The notes under the pieces: generated by a model
Told to the model about the DNA's origin: nothing
Seen by the model: the letters and a program-made list of their open reading frames with translations, nothing else
Database searches by the model: none
Program-made: the position numbers and the translations under genes
Shown here: positions 8,206 to 15,777 of the stretch, piece after piece
How positions within the stretch are numbered: the stretch's first letter is position 1
Layout: every line of letters begins with the position of its first letter
From: Streptomyces rhizosphaerihabitans
Lineage (GTDB): Bacteria; Actinomycetota; Actinomycetes; Streptomycetales; Streptomycetaceae
Direction of reading: 5' to 3'
NCBI RefSeq assembly: GCF_025399795.1
Contig: NZ_JAODTZ010000007.1
Location: 1-64,000, forward strand
Length of the DNA stretch: 64,000 nt

Positions 8206-8945
8206 CCGTGTCCGTGCCCTCTCGTCACCACAACATCGCGGACGACCTCCGCCGCCAGATCGCGACCGGCCGCATCCAGCCCGGTGAACGCCTGCGGTCC
8301 GAAGCCGACTTGGCCGACCGGTACAAGGTCAGCACGGTGACGCTACGGAGAGCTCTCTCCGTGCTTCAGGTGGAGGGCCTCGTCGAGAAGATCCACGGCA
8401 AGGGCAACTTCGTCCGTCCCCCCCTCCGCAAGATCATGTACGTCGGCGGCTGGGGAACCCTGGACCCGTGGACCGCGGCCGAAACAGCTCTGCGCGTCAC
8501 CGTTCGCACCACCACGGTTCAAGCGCACGGACAGCTCACCGCCTTGCTCAACGTCCCTGCGGGCAGCCCTCTCGCCGAGTTCTCGTGCCTCAGCCTCGAA
8601 GGAGCGTCACCGCACGGACTGGCCCGCATCTACATCCCGCGCGACCTGGCACCGACCGGAGTCCTCGACGACGAATCCGCTTACCGAGAAGCGGCCACGA
8701 GATTCTCCGTGCTCGGTCCTCCGCCGGCCGCTGTCCGGGAGACGGTATGCGCCCGCCCACCGACACCGGCTGAAGCGTCGGCCCTTCGGATCGGCTCCAC
8801 CGTGCCCGTCCTCGCCATCACGCGCACCGCGACCGACTCCGCCGGGCGCGTTGTCGAAGCCGCGCTGCTGGCCTTCCCGGGCGACCGCATCGACGCGGTC
8901 TTCACCACCCACCACGTGATCGACGAGAGGCAGACGCAAGGATGA
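8202..8945 (+). CDS. GntR-family regulator (second of cluster)
   Basis: 247 residues. The winged helix (about 5-75: NIADDLRRQIATGRIQPGER, RYKVSTVTLRRALSVLQVEG, EKIHGKGNFV) precedes a UTRA-like domain with LARIYIP, a degenerate central region and VVEAALLAFPGDRIDAVF at the end. Start by the GTGA overlap with the previous gene; alternative GTGs at 8208 and 8214 are possible. Lying last but one in a polycistron whose first promoter is under the other GntR protein, it is probably a downstream regulator rather than the master repressor. Confidence 0.85.
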   Translation: MTVSVPSRHHNIADDLRRQIATGRIQPGERLRSEADLADRYKVSTVTLRRALSVLQVEGLVEKIHGKGNFVRPPLRKIMYVGGWGTLDPWTAAETALRVTVRTTTVQAHGQLTALLNVPAGSPLAEFSCLSLEGASPHGLARIYIPRDLAPTGVLDDESAYREAATRFSVLGPPPAAVRETVCARPPTPAEASALRIGSTVPVLAITRTATDSAGRVVEAALLAFPGDRIDAVFTTHHVIDERQTQG

Positions 8946-9244
8946 CGACACAAGACGAACTGCGGCTTCTCCCATGGTCGGGCCCCGGAGGCAACCCCTG
9001 CTACCTGAGCACCGACGACCGGGACGGCTTCATGTCCCGCCTGGCGGACAACATCGAGGCGGTCCAACTCGGCACGGCCGCCGAGCTCCTGGAGCGAGCC
9101 TCTGAAACGCTCGACGACCAGGACACGGACTCGGAGGAAAAGCACCGGCTGGCGAAGGAACTGACCGGGGCCCTCCGAGACGTCCTCCGCGTCGCGATCA
9201 GCCGCGGTCACCTGCTGGCGGTGAACGAACCACACGGAACCTGA
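8942..9244 (+). CDS. Hypothetical protein at end of GntR cluster
   Basis: 100 residues beginning MTTQDELRLLPWSGPGGNPCYLSTDDRDG, then a long helical acidic region (MSRLADNIEAVQLGTAAELLERASETL... EEKHRLAKELTGALRDVL). Start overlaps the GntR stop (ATGA). The N-terminal motif recurs, as far as I recall, in small proteins encoded next to GntR regulators in Streptomyces; function unknown. A strong terminator follows 49 bp downstream. Confidence 0.7.
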   Translation: MTTQDELRLLPWSGPGGNPCYLSTDDRDGFMSRLADNIEAVQLGTAAELLERASETLDDQDTDSEEKHRLAKELTGALRDVLRVAISRGHLLAVNEPHGT

Positions 9245-9292
9245 AGAAGCGTCCGCACACCGGCGCCTGCCGATGACGGCCCTCCCTTCAAC

Positions 9293-9335
9293 ACGGGGAG
9301 GGGAGCCCGAACACCAATCGGACTCCCCTCCCCGT
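9293..9335 (+). terminator. Strong hairpin terminator of GntR cluster
   Basis: Perfect 13-bp stem ACGGGGAGGGGAG / CTCCCCTCCCCGT with a 17-nt loop, directly downstream of the last gene of the 7134-9244 cluster. Confidence 0.75.
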
Positions 9336-9856
9336 CGCGCTGTGCCAGCCTGCTGCGGGCACAGCGCATATCGACGCCGAGGCGAACCCGTCCCGCGATG
9401 TCTGAACCTCAGCCCACGAAAGTCAGCCACAAATGGCGGGTGCGCAGACCGACCAGGCGCGCGTGTGCCTCGCTGCACCCCCACCGTGCTCAGCCATGCA
9501 GTCCGGTGACGTCCACCAGAGCAAGTAGCGACGGTGGAAGCGTGGTGACGAGGCTTTGGCGCGGCGACTTCTTCGTCCCGAATAAGGCCAGGGTGTGACC
9601 CGTACCGGACCTCGCTGACGTTTACGCAGGTCAAGCCATTGGTATGACGTCGTCTCGCTGGGCGCAAGGGTGCCGCTGGGAGAAGACCTTCTCCCAGAAT
9701 TCTCCTCGAACCGTGAGGGAGGCCGAGGGGCAGGAGCAGGCACCACCCCAACCGACAGGGCGCGCCATGGACGGCCTTTGACCTGCGCTCTCCAACTTGC
9801 GGCGCCCCGATGATTCCCACACTGTGTTTAGCACTCCAGCCCATCACTCACATAGG
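9336..9856. other. Gap without supported gene
   Basis: About 520 bp between the cluster terminator and the PadR promoter. Frames are short and lack ribosome binding sites; nothing is recognised. Confidence 0.4.
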
Positions 9857-9898
9857 TCGTACTCGATATACGGTTGTTGTTCGTACTCGATACATGGT
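9857..9898 (+). promoter_or_regulatory. Direct repeat upstream of padR-like gene
   Basis: TCGTACTCGATA occurs twice, at about 9857 and 9881, just before the PadR-type gene. The AT-rich half-site character and a spacing of about 24 bp fit the operator region of a PadR regulator that controls its own operon. Inference from position only. Confidence 0.45.
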
Positions 9899-9909
9899 CT
9901 CCTTGGGAC

Positions 9910-10230
9910 ATGACCAATATCAGGCTCACCAAGCCGACCATGGCGGTCTTGGGGGTGCTCCTCGACGCGAAGCCCGATGCGCCTGCGTGGGGTTTGAGTA
10001 TTTGCCGTGAAGCGGACCTCGGCCCTGGCACTGTCTACCCGATTCTTGACCGTCTTCTTGAGCGTGGCTGGCTCACGAGCCGTGACGAAGTGGAAGCTCA
10101 TCCTGGGCGTCCGGCCCGACGGTTCTACGAGTTCACCGGCGCCGGGCGTGCTCAGGCAGTGGAAGCTCTGGAAGCTCGCGCCGCGCGCCGTGCCCGGTTC
10201 AGCCTCCGGCCTGCAGGCGGTGCCGCATGA
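9910..10230 (+). CDS. PadR-family transcriptional regulator
   Basis: 106 residues from the ATG at 9910 (MTNIRLTKPTMAVLGVLL). The winged helix is typical of PadR subfamily 2: AWGLSICREADLGPGTVYPILDRLLERGWLTSR, then GRPARRFYEFTGAGRAQA, with a short C-terminal helix. PadR proteins are small dimeric repressors that respond to ligands or stress. Its stop overlaps the start of a membrane anti-sigma-like gene (ATGA), so the regulator most likely controls that partner and itself through the repeat upstream. Confidence 0.9.
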   Translation: MTNIRLTKPTMAVLGVLLDAKPDAPAWGLSICREADLGPGTVYPILDRLLERGWLTSRDEVEAHPGRPARRFYEFTGAGRAQAVEALEARAARRARFSLRPAGGAA

Positions 10231-10967
10231 CGTCGGCAGGGAGCTACGAACCCCAGCCTGAGCCGGGTCGGGATCGGGATGGCCATCTCGACGAACGCCT
10301 GGCGGAGTTGGTCAACGGAGAGCTCGGTGCAACAAGCAGAGACCGCGTACTCGCGCACCTCGCGACCTGCGAGAAGTGCAAGGCTGAAGCCGAAGCGCAG
10401 AGGCGTCTCAAGAACGACCTCGCCACGGCGATTCTGAGCTTTCCCAACCGACTTGAGGACCAAAACCAGGACGACGGAGGACACCACTTCGCCCGTCCGC
10501 AAGAACAGGCCGTTTCTGCCGAGCCGCGGCGAGAACCACGAGCAGAATCGTGGACCTCCCTCGCAGCCAGAATCGCCGGAGAACGACGCGACATGCGCAC
10601 TGCCTGGCTGGCCGACCTCGAAGGCCGGCCCGAGGATGGTGCACCCCTAACAGCCTGGCAGCAGAGGCGATATGCACTCGGGTTCCTCGTCGCCGCTGTT
10701 CGACTCTTCCTTCGAGACGCCTTCGGCCGCCTGTGGGGTCCCTGCGACTGGTTGTTGGCCACGCGGAACCGACGGGAAGCCTTCATTGGACTGCCACCGG
10801 CATTGCTCGTGCTCTATATCGCGAAACACGACGGCGTTCACACCCTCCTGACGGAAGGGTGGGGCTGGATTGGCGGCTGCGGCGCTGCGATGTTCGCCGT
10901 CGTTCGTTGGCTCCAGCGAGTTCGAGGGATTGAGTTGGCCGAAGGATCTTCGACCAACGGGGACTAG
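10227..10967 (+). CDS. Zinc-finger anti-sigma-like membrane protein
   Basis: 246 residues. The N-terminus has the zinc anti-sigma signature: a first histidine (H20, DGHLDERLAELVNGEL) and HLATCEKC with H44, C48 and C51. A polar linker (about 65-110) and a helical region follow, then two hydrophobic segments near the C-terminus (FIGLPPALLVLYIA and WIGGCGAAMFAVVRWL), so the sigma-binding head should be cytoplasmic. Start by ATGA overlap with padR. No sigma-factor gene lies in the neighbourhood, so it either acts on a chromosomal sigma factor or has been re-used as a PadR-controlled membrane sensor. A hairpin terminator follows. Confidence 0.8.
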   Translation: MTSAGSYEPQPEPGRDRDGHLDERLAELVNGELGATSRDRVLAHLATCEKCKAEAEAQRRLKNDLATAILSFPNRLEDQNQDDGGHHFARPQEQAVSAEPRREPRAESWTSLAARIAGERRDMRTAWLADLEGRPEDGAPLTAWQQRRYALGFLVAAVRLFLRDAFGRLWGPCDWLLATRNRREAFIGLPPALLVLYIAKHDGVHTLLTEGWGWIGGCGAAMFAVVRWLQRVRGIELAEGSSTNGD

Positions 10968-10977
10968 GTAGGCGTGC

Positions 10978-11014
10978 AGCAGGCTCCTGAAGGTTGCGCC
11001 ATCCGGAGCCTGCT
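10978..11014 (+). terminator. Terminator of padR/anti-sigma operon
   Basis: Perfect 10-bp stem AGCAGGCTCC / GGAGCCTGCT with a 17-nt loop, starting 11 bp after the anti-sigma gene stop. Confidence 0.7.
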
Positions 11015-11604
11015 TGTCTCGCGCGCTCGTTGCTCGGCAGAGACGTTGACCTCGGTGACCTACGCAGCCGTGCGACCTCTTCGTCCCGAAGCAACTTGGG
11101 CGGACGGTCTGCCTTGAGCTGGTGAGCCCCTCACCTGCGTTGAGGGTCCGCAGGTGTGTGCGCTCGTCCGCTGCCGTACGTCGGCGTTGTCACGCAGTTA
11201 GACACTCACCGCTCAACGGTCGATCACCGGCAGGTCCGTTGTCAGTGCCTGCGCCTATGGTTTCAAGCGCGCGGTCGGCTTCCGGGGGTTCCAGCTCTGA
11301 AGGGATGGTTTCATCCCCGGCCTGTCTGGGGGCGGCCCGGAGACTTGTCCGGGACCTAACCGGCGGTCGGGCTTCGTCGATGGCCACGAGGTGACCTGCC
11401 AGCGCCGGCCGCGTACCACTTCTGGCGTGAGCGTCGGTCGGCGCACGCTTTCCAACTGTGTTGGCGGTCCAGCGGGGCTTGTGCGGGGGCGTTCACCTGC
11501 GTTCATGTGCGGTCGGCCCATGGCGCTCGCCCCGCGTGTGGTCCTCTCTGAACGGCCGTGAATCGGGCTGAATGAGACGGAAACTGAGACGGACCGCCGA
11601 CCAT
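11015..11604. other. Gap without supported gene
   Basis: About 590 bp downstream of the anti-sigma operon and downstream of the minus-strand gene at 11605. Short frames on both strands have no ribosome binding site or domain. No clear hairpin for the minus-strand gene was seen. Confidence 0.4.
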
Positions 11605-12411
11605 CTAGGCCCAGGCTTGCTCGGCCGTGCCGATCACATGGTCCATAACGACCCTTGTGTACTCCCACAGGGCTGCCAGCAGGTCCGTGACGCCGAAAGC
11701 GCGACTATCGGGTAGGACGACCTGGACTTGAACCGTGATGCTGTACCGCCCCTCGACGGACTTGATGCGGCCGTTGGTCCGATGCCGGAGCAAGACGGCA
11801 CCATCTTCAAGGGGAGCAACCATCACTTCAGTGTCTGGCGGCACGCTGGCGGCTGCCCCTTCTTCGGTCTCGAACTCGATCGCCGGCGCGTGCTGGATGG
11901 CCTGTGGTGCCAGGTCGGGCTTGACCTGCAGATGGTGCTTGGTGCTGTTGTCTAGGTCGCGCAGCGCCAATAGCAGGTCTTCATCAAGCGTGCCGCCGTG
12001 CTCGGGTCGCTGGAACGGTTGCAACTGCTCTAGAGCGTCGCGGCACCAGTCGGGCAAGCAAGCCAGCGCCTTCTGCCGGCTCTTCCACTCCTTGGGTGTG
12101 CCGCAGATAGGGAACATGAGCGTCTTGAGCTGCCTCTCGTCCGTCACACCAGACTGCCGTGCGATGGCCACGACCAGATTGTCGAGGGTGGCCCGCAGGT
12201 GGTTGACGGATTCACCGAAGCGGAAGCCCCATTCGGCGAGTGGCGGAGGCTGAGAGACCTGGAGCCGCAGCTCCCAGCTAAGTCGATCTTCGGCGATGCT
12301 TGCTCGGGCACCACAAGAGTCACTGCGCGTCCAAGCCTGCATGTCGGCCGACAGCTCTGCTCCCAGCTGATGCGCTCGCGCCAGTCGGCTAATTTGGTCA
12401 GAGAAGTCCAC
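11605..12411 (-). CDS. Hypothetical protein, possibly HEPN-like helical
   Basis: 268 residues beginning MDFSDQISRLARAHQLGAELSADMQAW. The segment FGESVNHLRATLDNLVVAIARQSG resembles the 'HNLRSALDHLV' helix pair found in a group of helical proteins of unknown function that are sometimes linked to HEPN folds, but the catalytic RxxxxH of HEPN RNases is not evident. The C-terminal third is beta-rich. No signal peptide or membrane segment. It is read towards the padR operon terminator and divergently from the gene at 12735. Lower GC than the AICE core suggests later cargo. Function unknown. Confidence 0.65.
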   Translation of the reverse strand: MDFSDQISRLARAHQLGAELSADMQAWTRSDSCGARASIAEDRLSWELRLQVSQPPPLAEWGFRFGESVNHLRATLDNLVVAIARQSGVTDERQLKTLMFPICGTPKEWKSRQKALACLPDWCRDALEQLQPFQRPEHGGTLDEDLLLALRDLDNSTKHHLQVKPDLAPQAIQHAPAIEFETEEGAAASVPPDTEVMVAPLEDGAVLLRHRTNGRIKSVEGRYSITVQVQVVLPDSRAFGVTDLLAALWEYTRVVMDHVIGTAEQAWA

Positions 12412-12615
12412 ATCGCGCCCTAACTCCCGTTACCTGACGCAACTTTACTGTTGGCCACCCGACTGGAGCCATCAGTTTTGAGTGAACGGGCACCGTGACG
12501 CTCTCGCTCTGATCAAGGCGACAAGACCTCAGCTTGGGAAGCTTGTGTTTTCTGGAGGCAGAACTTGTTCTGACCTGCGGTGGACCTGGACGCGGTCCTG
12601 CGGGGTTGCCGACTC

Positions 12616-12667
12616 GGTCCCCGCTGTTCCCCGTGGTTCTCCGTGAGATCTGGCACGCTTGTGGCAC
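12616..12667 (+). repeat. TCCCCG...TGGCAC repeat, copy 2
   Basis: Three TCCCCG/TCTCCG units followed by GATCTGGCACGCTTGTGGCAC, closely matching 3441-3493 and 13503-13543. It lies just upstream of the gene at 12735, while copy 3 lies just downstream of it. Confidence 0.55.
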
Positions 12668-12734
12668 GTCCGTGCAGTGGCTCGCCCGCTGCCGGCCAGG
12701 AGCGCGAGCTCTGCCCGTCTCTACGATGCAGGCC

Positions 12735-13373
12735 ATGGGGACTACTGATTCCGCACCGCGCATACGTGCTTGTTGGCTCTCATGGCTCGCGGTTGAGTCG
12801 GCCGATCAGGCGGAAGTGGTCAAGGTCCTCGGCTTGGCGGATGTACGGGAGACCACCTGGGCCGATGGCGTGGAACTCATCGACGAGGTGGCGCACGACG
12901 ATGAGGAGCCGTTCTCCACCGTCGTCGTCACTCCACCCATGCAGGGGTGGACTCTGGTCGTCGGACCGTACTTCGGCCTGCCCTATCCACAGCAGACGGC
13001 GCACATCACCGACCTGTGCCGAGAGCTGAGCGGCCACTTCGGCAAAGCCCAACTCTTCTTCCACAGTGAGCAGAACGACGGGGAAGCATGGCTGATCGCC
13101 GAAGGAGGACGGATCATCCGGCGTTGGATCAGTGAGTACCCGGCACTCGCCCTGGGCGAACCGTTCGGTGTCGAGCGGCGGCTCCTCGATGCCTATGGCA
13201 TCACAGGCAAGCCCGAGGATCTCGACCCCAACAGTGACCTGGCCGGCGACTGGGCAGCGACCTGGGGGGATTGCTGGGCTACGACGGTTGCAGATGAATG
13301 CAGCATCAACCCCACCACAGCCACCGCAGTTACGGGCAGTCTGCTGGTCGCAGCCGCTCCGTCCTTCGAGTAG
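12735..13373 (+). CDS. Hypothetical cytoplasmic protein
   Basis: About 212 residues starting MGTTDSAPRIRACWLSWLAVESADQ (an ATG 9 bp upstream is an alternative; the longer open frame upstream is repeat DNA). Acidic alpha-beta protein with GWTLVVGPYFGLPYPQQTAHITDLCRELS, then KAQLFFHSEQNDGEAWLIAEGGRIIRRW. That pattern recurs in single-domain actinobacterial proteins of unknown role, some of which look like immunity or stress proteins. No catalytic motif is evident. It is bracketed by two copies of the TCCCCG/TGGCAC repeat, so it may be a discrete cassette. Confidence 0.7.
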   Translation: MGTTDSAPRIRACWLSWLAVESADQAEVVKVLGLADVRETTWADGVELIDEVAHDDEEPFSTVVVTPPMQGWTLVVGPYFGLPYPQQTAHITDLCRELSGHFGKAQLFFHSEQNDGEAWLIAEGGRIIRRWISEYPALALGEPFGVERRLLDAYGITGKPEDLDPNSDLAGDWAATWGDCWATTVADECSINPTTATAVTGSLLVAAAPSFE

Positions 13374-13456
13374 CCGCACCGTCTGCCTCGAAGAGGTTGC
13401 CGCTGAGCACCGCTTTAGGAGCGAGGTTGGGTGGTTGCTGGGGTGAGCTGCGGAGA

Positions 13457-13478
13457 CGTGCACTGGGGTAAGTGCACG
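13457..13478 (+). terminator. Perfect hairpin after 12735 gene
   Basis: CGTGCACT / AGTGCACG, 8 bp perfect with a 6-nt loop GGGGTA, 84 bp downstream of the stop. Terminator or regulatory hairpin; no T run follows. Confidence 0.4.
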
Positions 13479-13502
13479 CTCATGCACCGTTGTTGTCGCC
13501 GA

Positions 13503-13543
13503 GTCCCCGTGAGTCCCCGCCCGTTCTGGCACGAGAGTGGCAC
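13503..13543 (+). repeat. TCCCCG...TGGCAC repeat, copy 3
   Basis: Two AGTCCCCG units, then TTCTGGCACGAGAGTGGCAC. Shorter than copies 1 and 2 but with the same order and box spacing. Confidence 0.5.
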
Positions 13544-13776
13544 GGGCTTGAGGTGGTGGTGAGGCAGCCGACCCTTGTCGCACCCCGGGTCGCGGCCTTT
13601 ACCGTGCGGACGACCTCACCGCCAACCACGCTATACCTTCTGATCCGTAGCTCTAGAGAGAGCGGTCAACGGAGGCCATAGCGGTCGCAGTGAGGTCCCT
13701 CAGGGGTGCCGCGGGTCATGGTCGGTTGCTGTCGTTGCGGTACTTCACTGCTGTACCGCAGATCAACTTTCCACTA

Positions 13777-14262
13777 CTACAAGTTCCCCTTGCAGTCGGC
13801 TTTGATCGTGAGTTCGTGAAGCACCTTGCCATCGGCACCCAGGAGAGGTGCGTTTGTGCGTGTGACGAAAACCGCCCAGGTGCCACGGGCGAGCAGACTC
13901 TCATCAGTGCCCCCGGAGTGGATCTGCTTCCAGCCGTCTGCCCGAAGTGCCGCTGCCACATCCTCTCGGGAGTGAGCCGCACTCTTCGCCGACACAAATC
14001 CGTCAAGAAAGATCGAGCAGTAATCGCCGGATGGCTCTTCTTCGCCGTCTCCTCTAAACCCACCGGGCACGTCCACCTGCGCCACCGCTTGAAGCAGCTC
14101 CCCCCGAACGGTCTCGTATTCCTTGCGGTGCTGTGCCGCTGAAGGGTCGATGCTCACCTTTGCTCGGCTCGGGGAGGGCTGGGGGGTCTGGGCGCTTCCG
14201 CACCCTGCGATCAATCCGATCAAGGGCAGGAGAAAGGCGAGACGGGGTATGGCATGACGCAT
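13777..14262 (-). CDS. Putative lipoprotein
   Basis: 161 residues from MRHAIPRLAFLLPLIGLIAGCG (a start four codons upstream is also possible). The lipobox IAGC gives a lipidated cysteine at about residue 21. A short Ser/Pro/Gln linker precedes a domain with a cysteine pair (DYCSIFLDGF and the C-terminal IKADCKG). The order 'EDVAAALRADGWKQIHS' and 'GTWAVFVTR' recalls small extracytoplasmic Streptomyces lipoproteins of unknown role. Low GC near the 5' end. Confidence 0.7.
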   Translation of the reverse strand: MRHAIPRLAFLLPLIGLIAGCGSAQTPQPSPSRAKVSIDPSAAQHRKEYETVRGELLQAVAQVDVPGGFRGDGEEEPSGDYCSIFLDGFVSAKSAAHSREDVAAALRADGWKQIHSGGTDESLLARGTWAVFVTRTNAPLLGADGKVLHELTIKADCKGNL

Positions 14263-14385
14263 GTCCGAGATCATAAACCGCTGGTCAGCGGGATGAGAGC
14301 CGTCAAATACGAGACAAGGGTCACGGAAAATTTGGCATTGATCCCTCCTTGTACAACACCTTTCATCGAGGTCGGCGGAGTCTCA

Positions 14386-14673
14386 ATGGCCGAGTCAAGC
14401 CGGCGGGGCGCAGTCGATCGGCTGAGGGCGATGCTCGCGTCGGACCCAGGCTTTGAGGTCTGGCCTCATCCTTATCAGGTCGATCACGGGGAGCTGGCGA
14501 CGCCGGTCCTCGTGTGCTGCACCGCGGCTGGTCGGTCGCTCAGGTTCGGCCTCGACCGCTGTCGTTCGCGGCTGTTGGTGTCAGCTGCTGATGTCATGGT
14601 TAGAGGCGGCCTTGTCACGCGCCCACCTTGCCGAGTCGCGTCCGTACTGGATAGCCGCCATCGTGAGCGATGA
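14386..14673 (+). pseudogene. Possible truncated gene
   Basis: The frame starting MAESSRRGAVDRLRAMLAS reads like a real N-terminus for about 65 residues (PGFEVWPHPYQVDHGELATPVLVC, RSLRFGLDRC), then runs into DNA that is better coding on the opposite strand (14581-14790). No good ribosome binding site is visible. Either a 5' gene fragment or chance; weakly supported. Confidence 0.3.
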
Positions 14674-14790
14674 GGCCATGAGGAACCGCATGATCCGGTC
14701 GTCTTCGATGGTCAGGAAGATCAGAAGCGGCATCACGAAGAACACCAGATGCCAATGCGGGTGATGCCACCGACTGTTCTTGTCTGCCAT
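14581..14790 (-). CDS. Small membrane protein
   Basis: 69 residues beginning MADKNSRWHHPHWHLVFFVMPLLIFL. A His-rich N-terminus is followed by one clear membrane segment (LVFFVMPLLIFLTI) and a weaker second one (IMRFLMASSLTMAAIQYG), then a charged tail. The ATG ending at 14790 is preceded by GAAGGAGGCGAG, a strong ribosome binding site that decides the start over an upstream ATG. Function unknown; small membrane proteins of this kind are common near transfer regions. Confidence 0.7.
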   Translation of the reverse strand: MADKNSRWHHPHWHLVFFVMPLLIFLTIEDDRIMRFLMASSLTMAAIQYGRDSARWARDKAASNHDISS

Positions 14791-14975
14791 CTCGCCTCCT
14801 TCAAGCGGCACCCTAGCGACAGTTGTGTGGGGGCTCGCGGGTGCCCCCGTCCTACCTCAACCCACCACCTACCCCAGCTCCCATCCCGTCCGCCGTCGAC
14901 CCACACACCGTGGAGCGGGCGTGGTTCATGGCGTCCAGGTGGAGCGCGCCACTGTACGAACGACCTGGACGCCAT

Positions 14976-15278
14976 GGGCCGCGTCTGCTCGGCTTTGCCT
15001 GGGGCGATGGTGGACGGGATGGGAGCCCGCCACGCTCGCCACGATGTGCCCGCGGCCGGGAACGGCGCCCCCTCCATCCCGGTGCCGGCCGATCCCCCGC
15101 CGGAGGCATGGTCCGTGACCGGTGGCCGCGTATGTCGGGTGCTCGACGCTTGCCGCCTGGCCTATCCACCTGTGGGCGGGCGTCGGCGCAGCCGGGGCGG
15201 AGCGGGCCGAAGGCAGGAGCGGCGCCCCGAGCGGAGCCGGGAGCCCGCCCGGCGGAGCGGAGCGCAGCCGGGGCTTGA
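14976..15278. repeat. Long imperfect direct repeat, copy 2
   Basis: Matches 2-301 with scattered differences. It fills most of the gap between the small membrane protein gene and the end of the Nudix gene. Its GC-rich right half contains several internal short inverted and direct repeats (GGCGGAGCGGAGCG). No gene is supported in 14791-15294. Confidence 0.8.
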
Positions 15279-15294
15279 TGAAGGAGAGAAGGTT

Positions 15295-15747
15295 TTATCC
15301 CGCTGGGATGAGGCGCTGTCCGTCATGGCTCCGCACATGAGGACCGTTGCCGTCCAGGGCGTCCAAAAGCCTGATGGCGAAGGCTTCCGCCATGCGCTCG
15401 CTGACCTCGTCAGGCGTGAGCCACGAGACCGCCGTGGACTCGGTAGAGGTCCGTTCGGTGCCACCTGACGGCTTGCAGCGGAAGACCAGGGCCACCACGC
15501 CGCGGGTCAAGTTCTTGTAGACGCCGGTGAGTTCGTCCACCTCGACGTGGATGCCCGTCTCCTCCAGGACCTCGCGTGCGACGCCGGCTTCCGGGGTCTC
15601 GTCGAGTTCGAGGATGCCGCCCGGGAGCTCCCAGGTGCCGTTGTCGGCTCGGCGGATCGCCAGGAGGCGGCCGTCCTCGCGCACCACTACTCCCGCTACG
15701 GACACGGAGTGCAGGGGAGGCGCTGTCGCTTCCTGTGGTTGACTCAT
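15295..15747 (-). CDS. Nudix hydrolase, Pif-like
   Basis: 150 residues from MSQPQEATAPPLHSVSVAGVVV. A complete Nudix box is present at about 46-68 (GG then ILELDETPEAGVAREVLEETGI, matching Gx5Ex7REUxEExGU), so the protein should be an active Mg-dependent pyrophosphatase of the Nudix fold. In pSAM2 the Nudix protein Pif blocks transfer into cells that already carry the element; the position here, divergent from a KorSA-like repressor, supports a similar immunity role. The divergent gap is only 30 bp and holds one operator-like sequence that also touches the start codon, so the repressor probably controls both genes. Confidence 0.85.
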   Translation of the reverse strand: MSQPQEATAPPLHSVSVAGVVVREDGRLLAIRRADNGTWELPGGILELDETPEAGVAREVLEETGIHVEVDELTGVYKNLTRGVVALVFRCKPSGGTERTSTESTAVSWLTPDEVSERMAEAFAIRLLDALDGNGPHVRSHDGQRLIPAG

Positions 15748-15757
15748 GTAGAGGAGC
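15742..15757. promoter_or_regulatory. KorSA-like operator O1
   Basis: ACTCATGTAGAGGAGC, differing in two bases from the near-perfect palindrome at 16610. It overlaps the start of the Nudix gene and lies about 20 bp before the repressor start, fit for autorepression. Confidence 0.65.
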
Positions 15758-15777
15758 TTAGGAGGCAGAGAAGGACT

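Larger units (their letters stand above)
13374..13776. other. Gap with hairpin and repeat, no gene
   Basis: About 400 bp containing the hairpin at 13457 and the third TCCCCG/TGGCAC repeat. No convincing open frame. Confidence 0.4.

Noticed and set aside
11605..12411. Considered as an HEPN ribonuclease toxin
   Set aside because: The RxxxxH catalytic motif is not seen and no antitoxin-like partner overlaps; only a weak helical resemblance remains.
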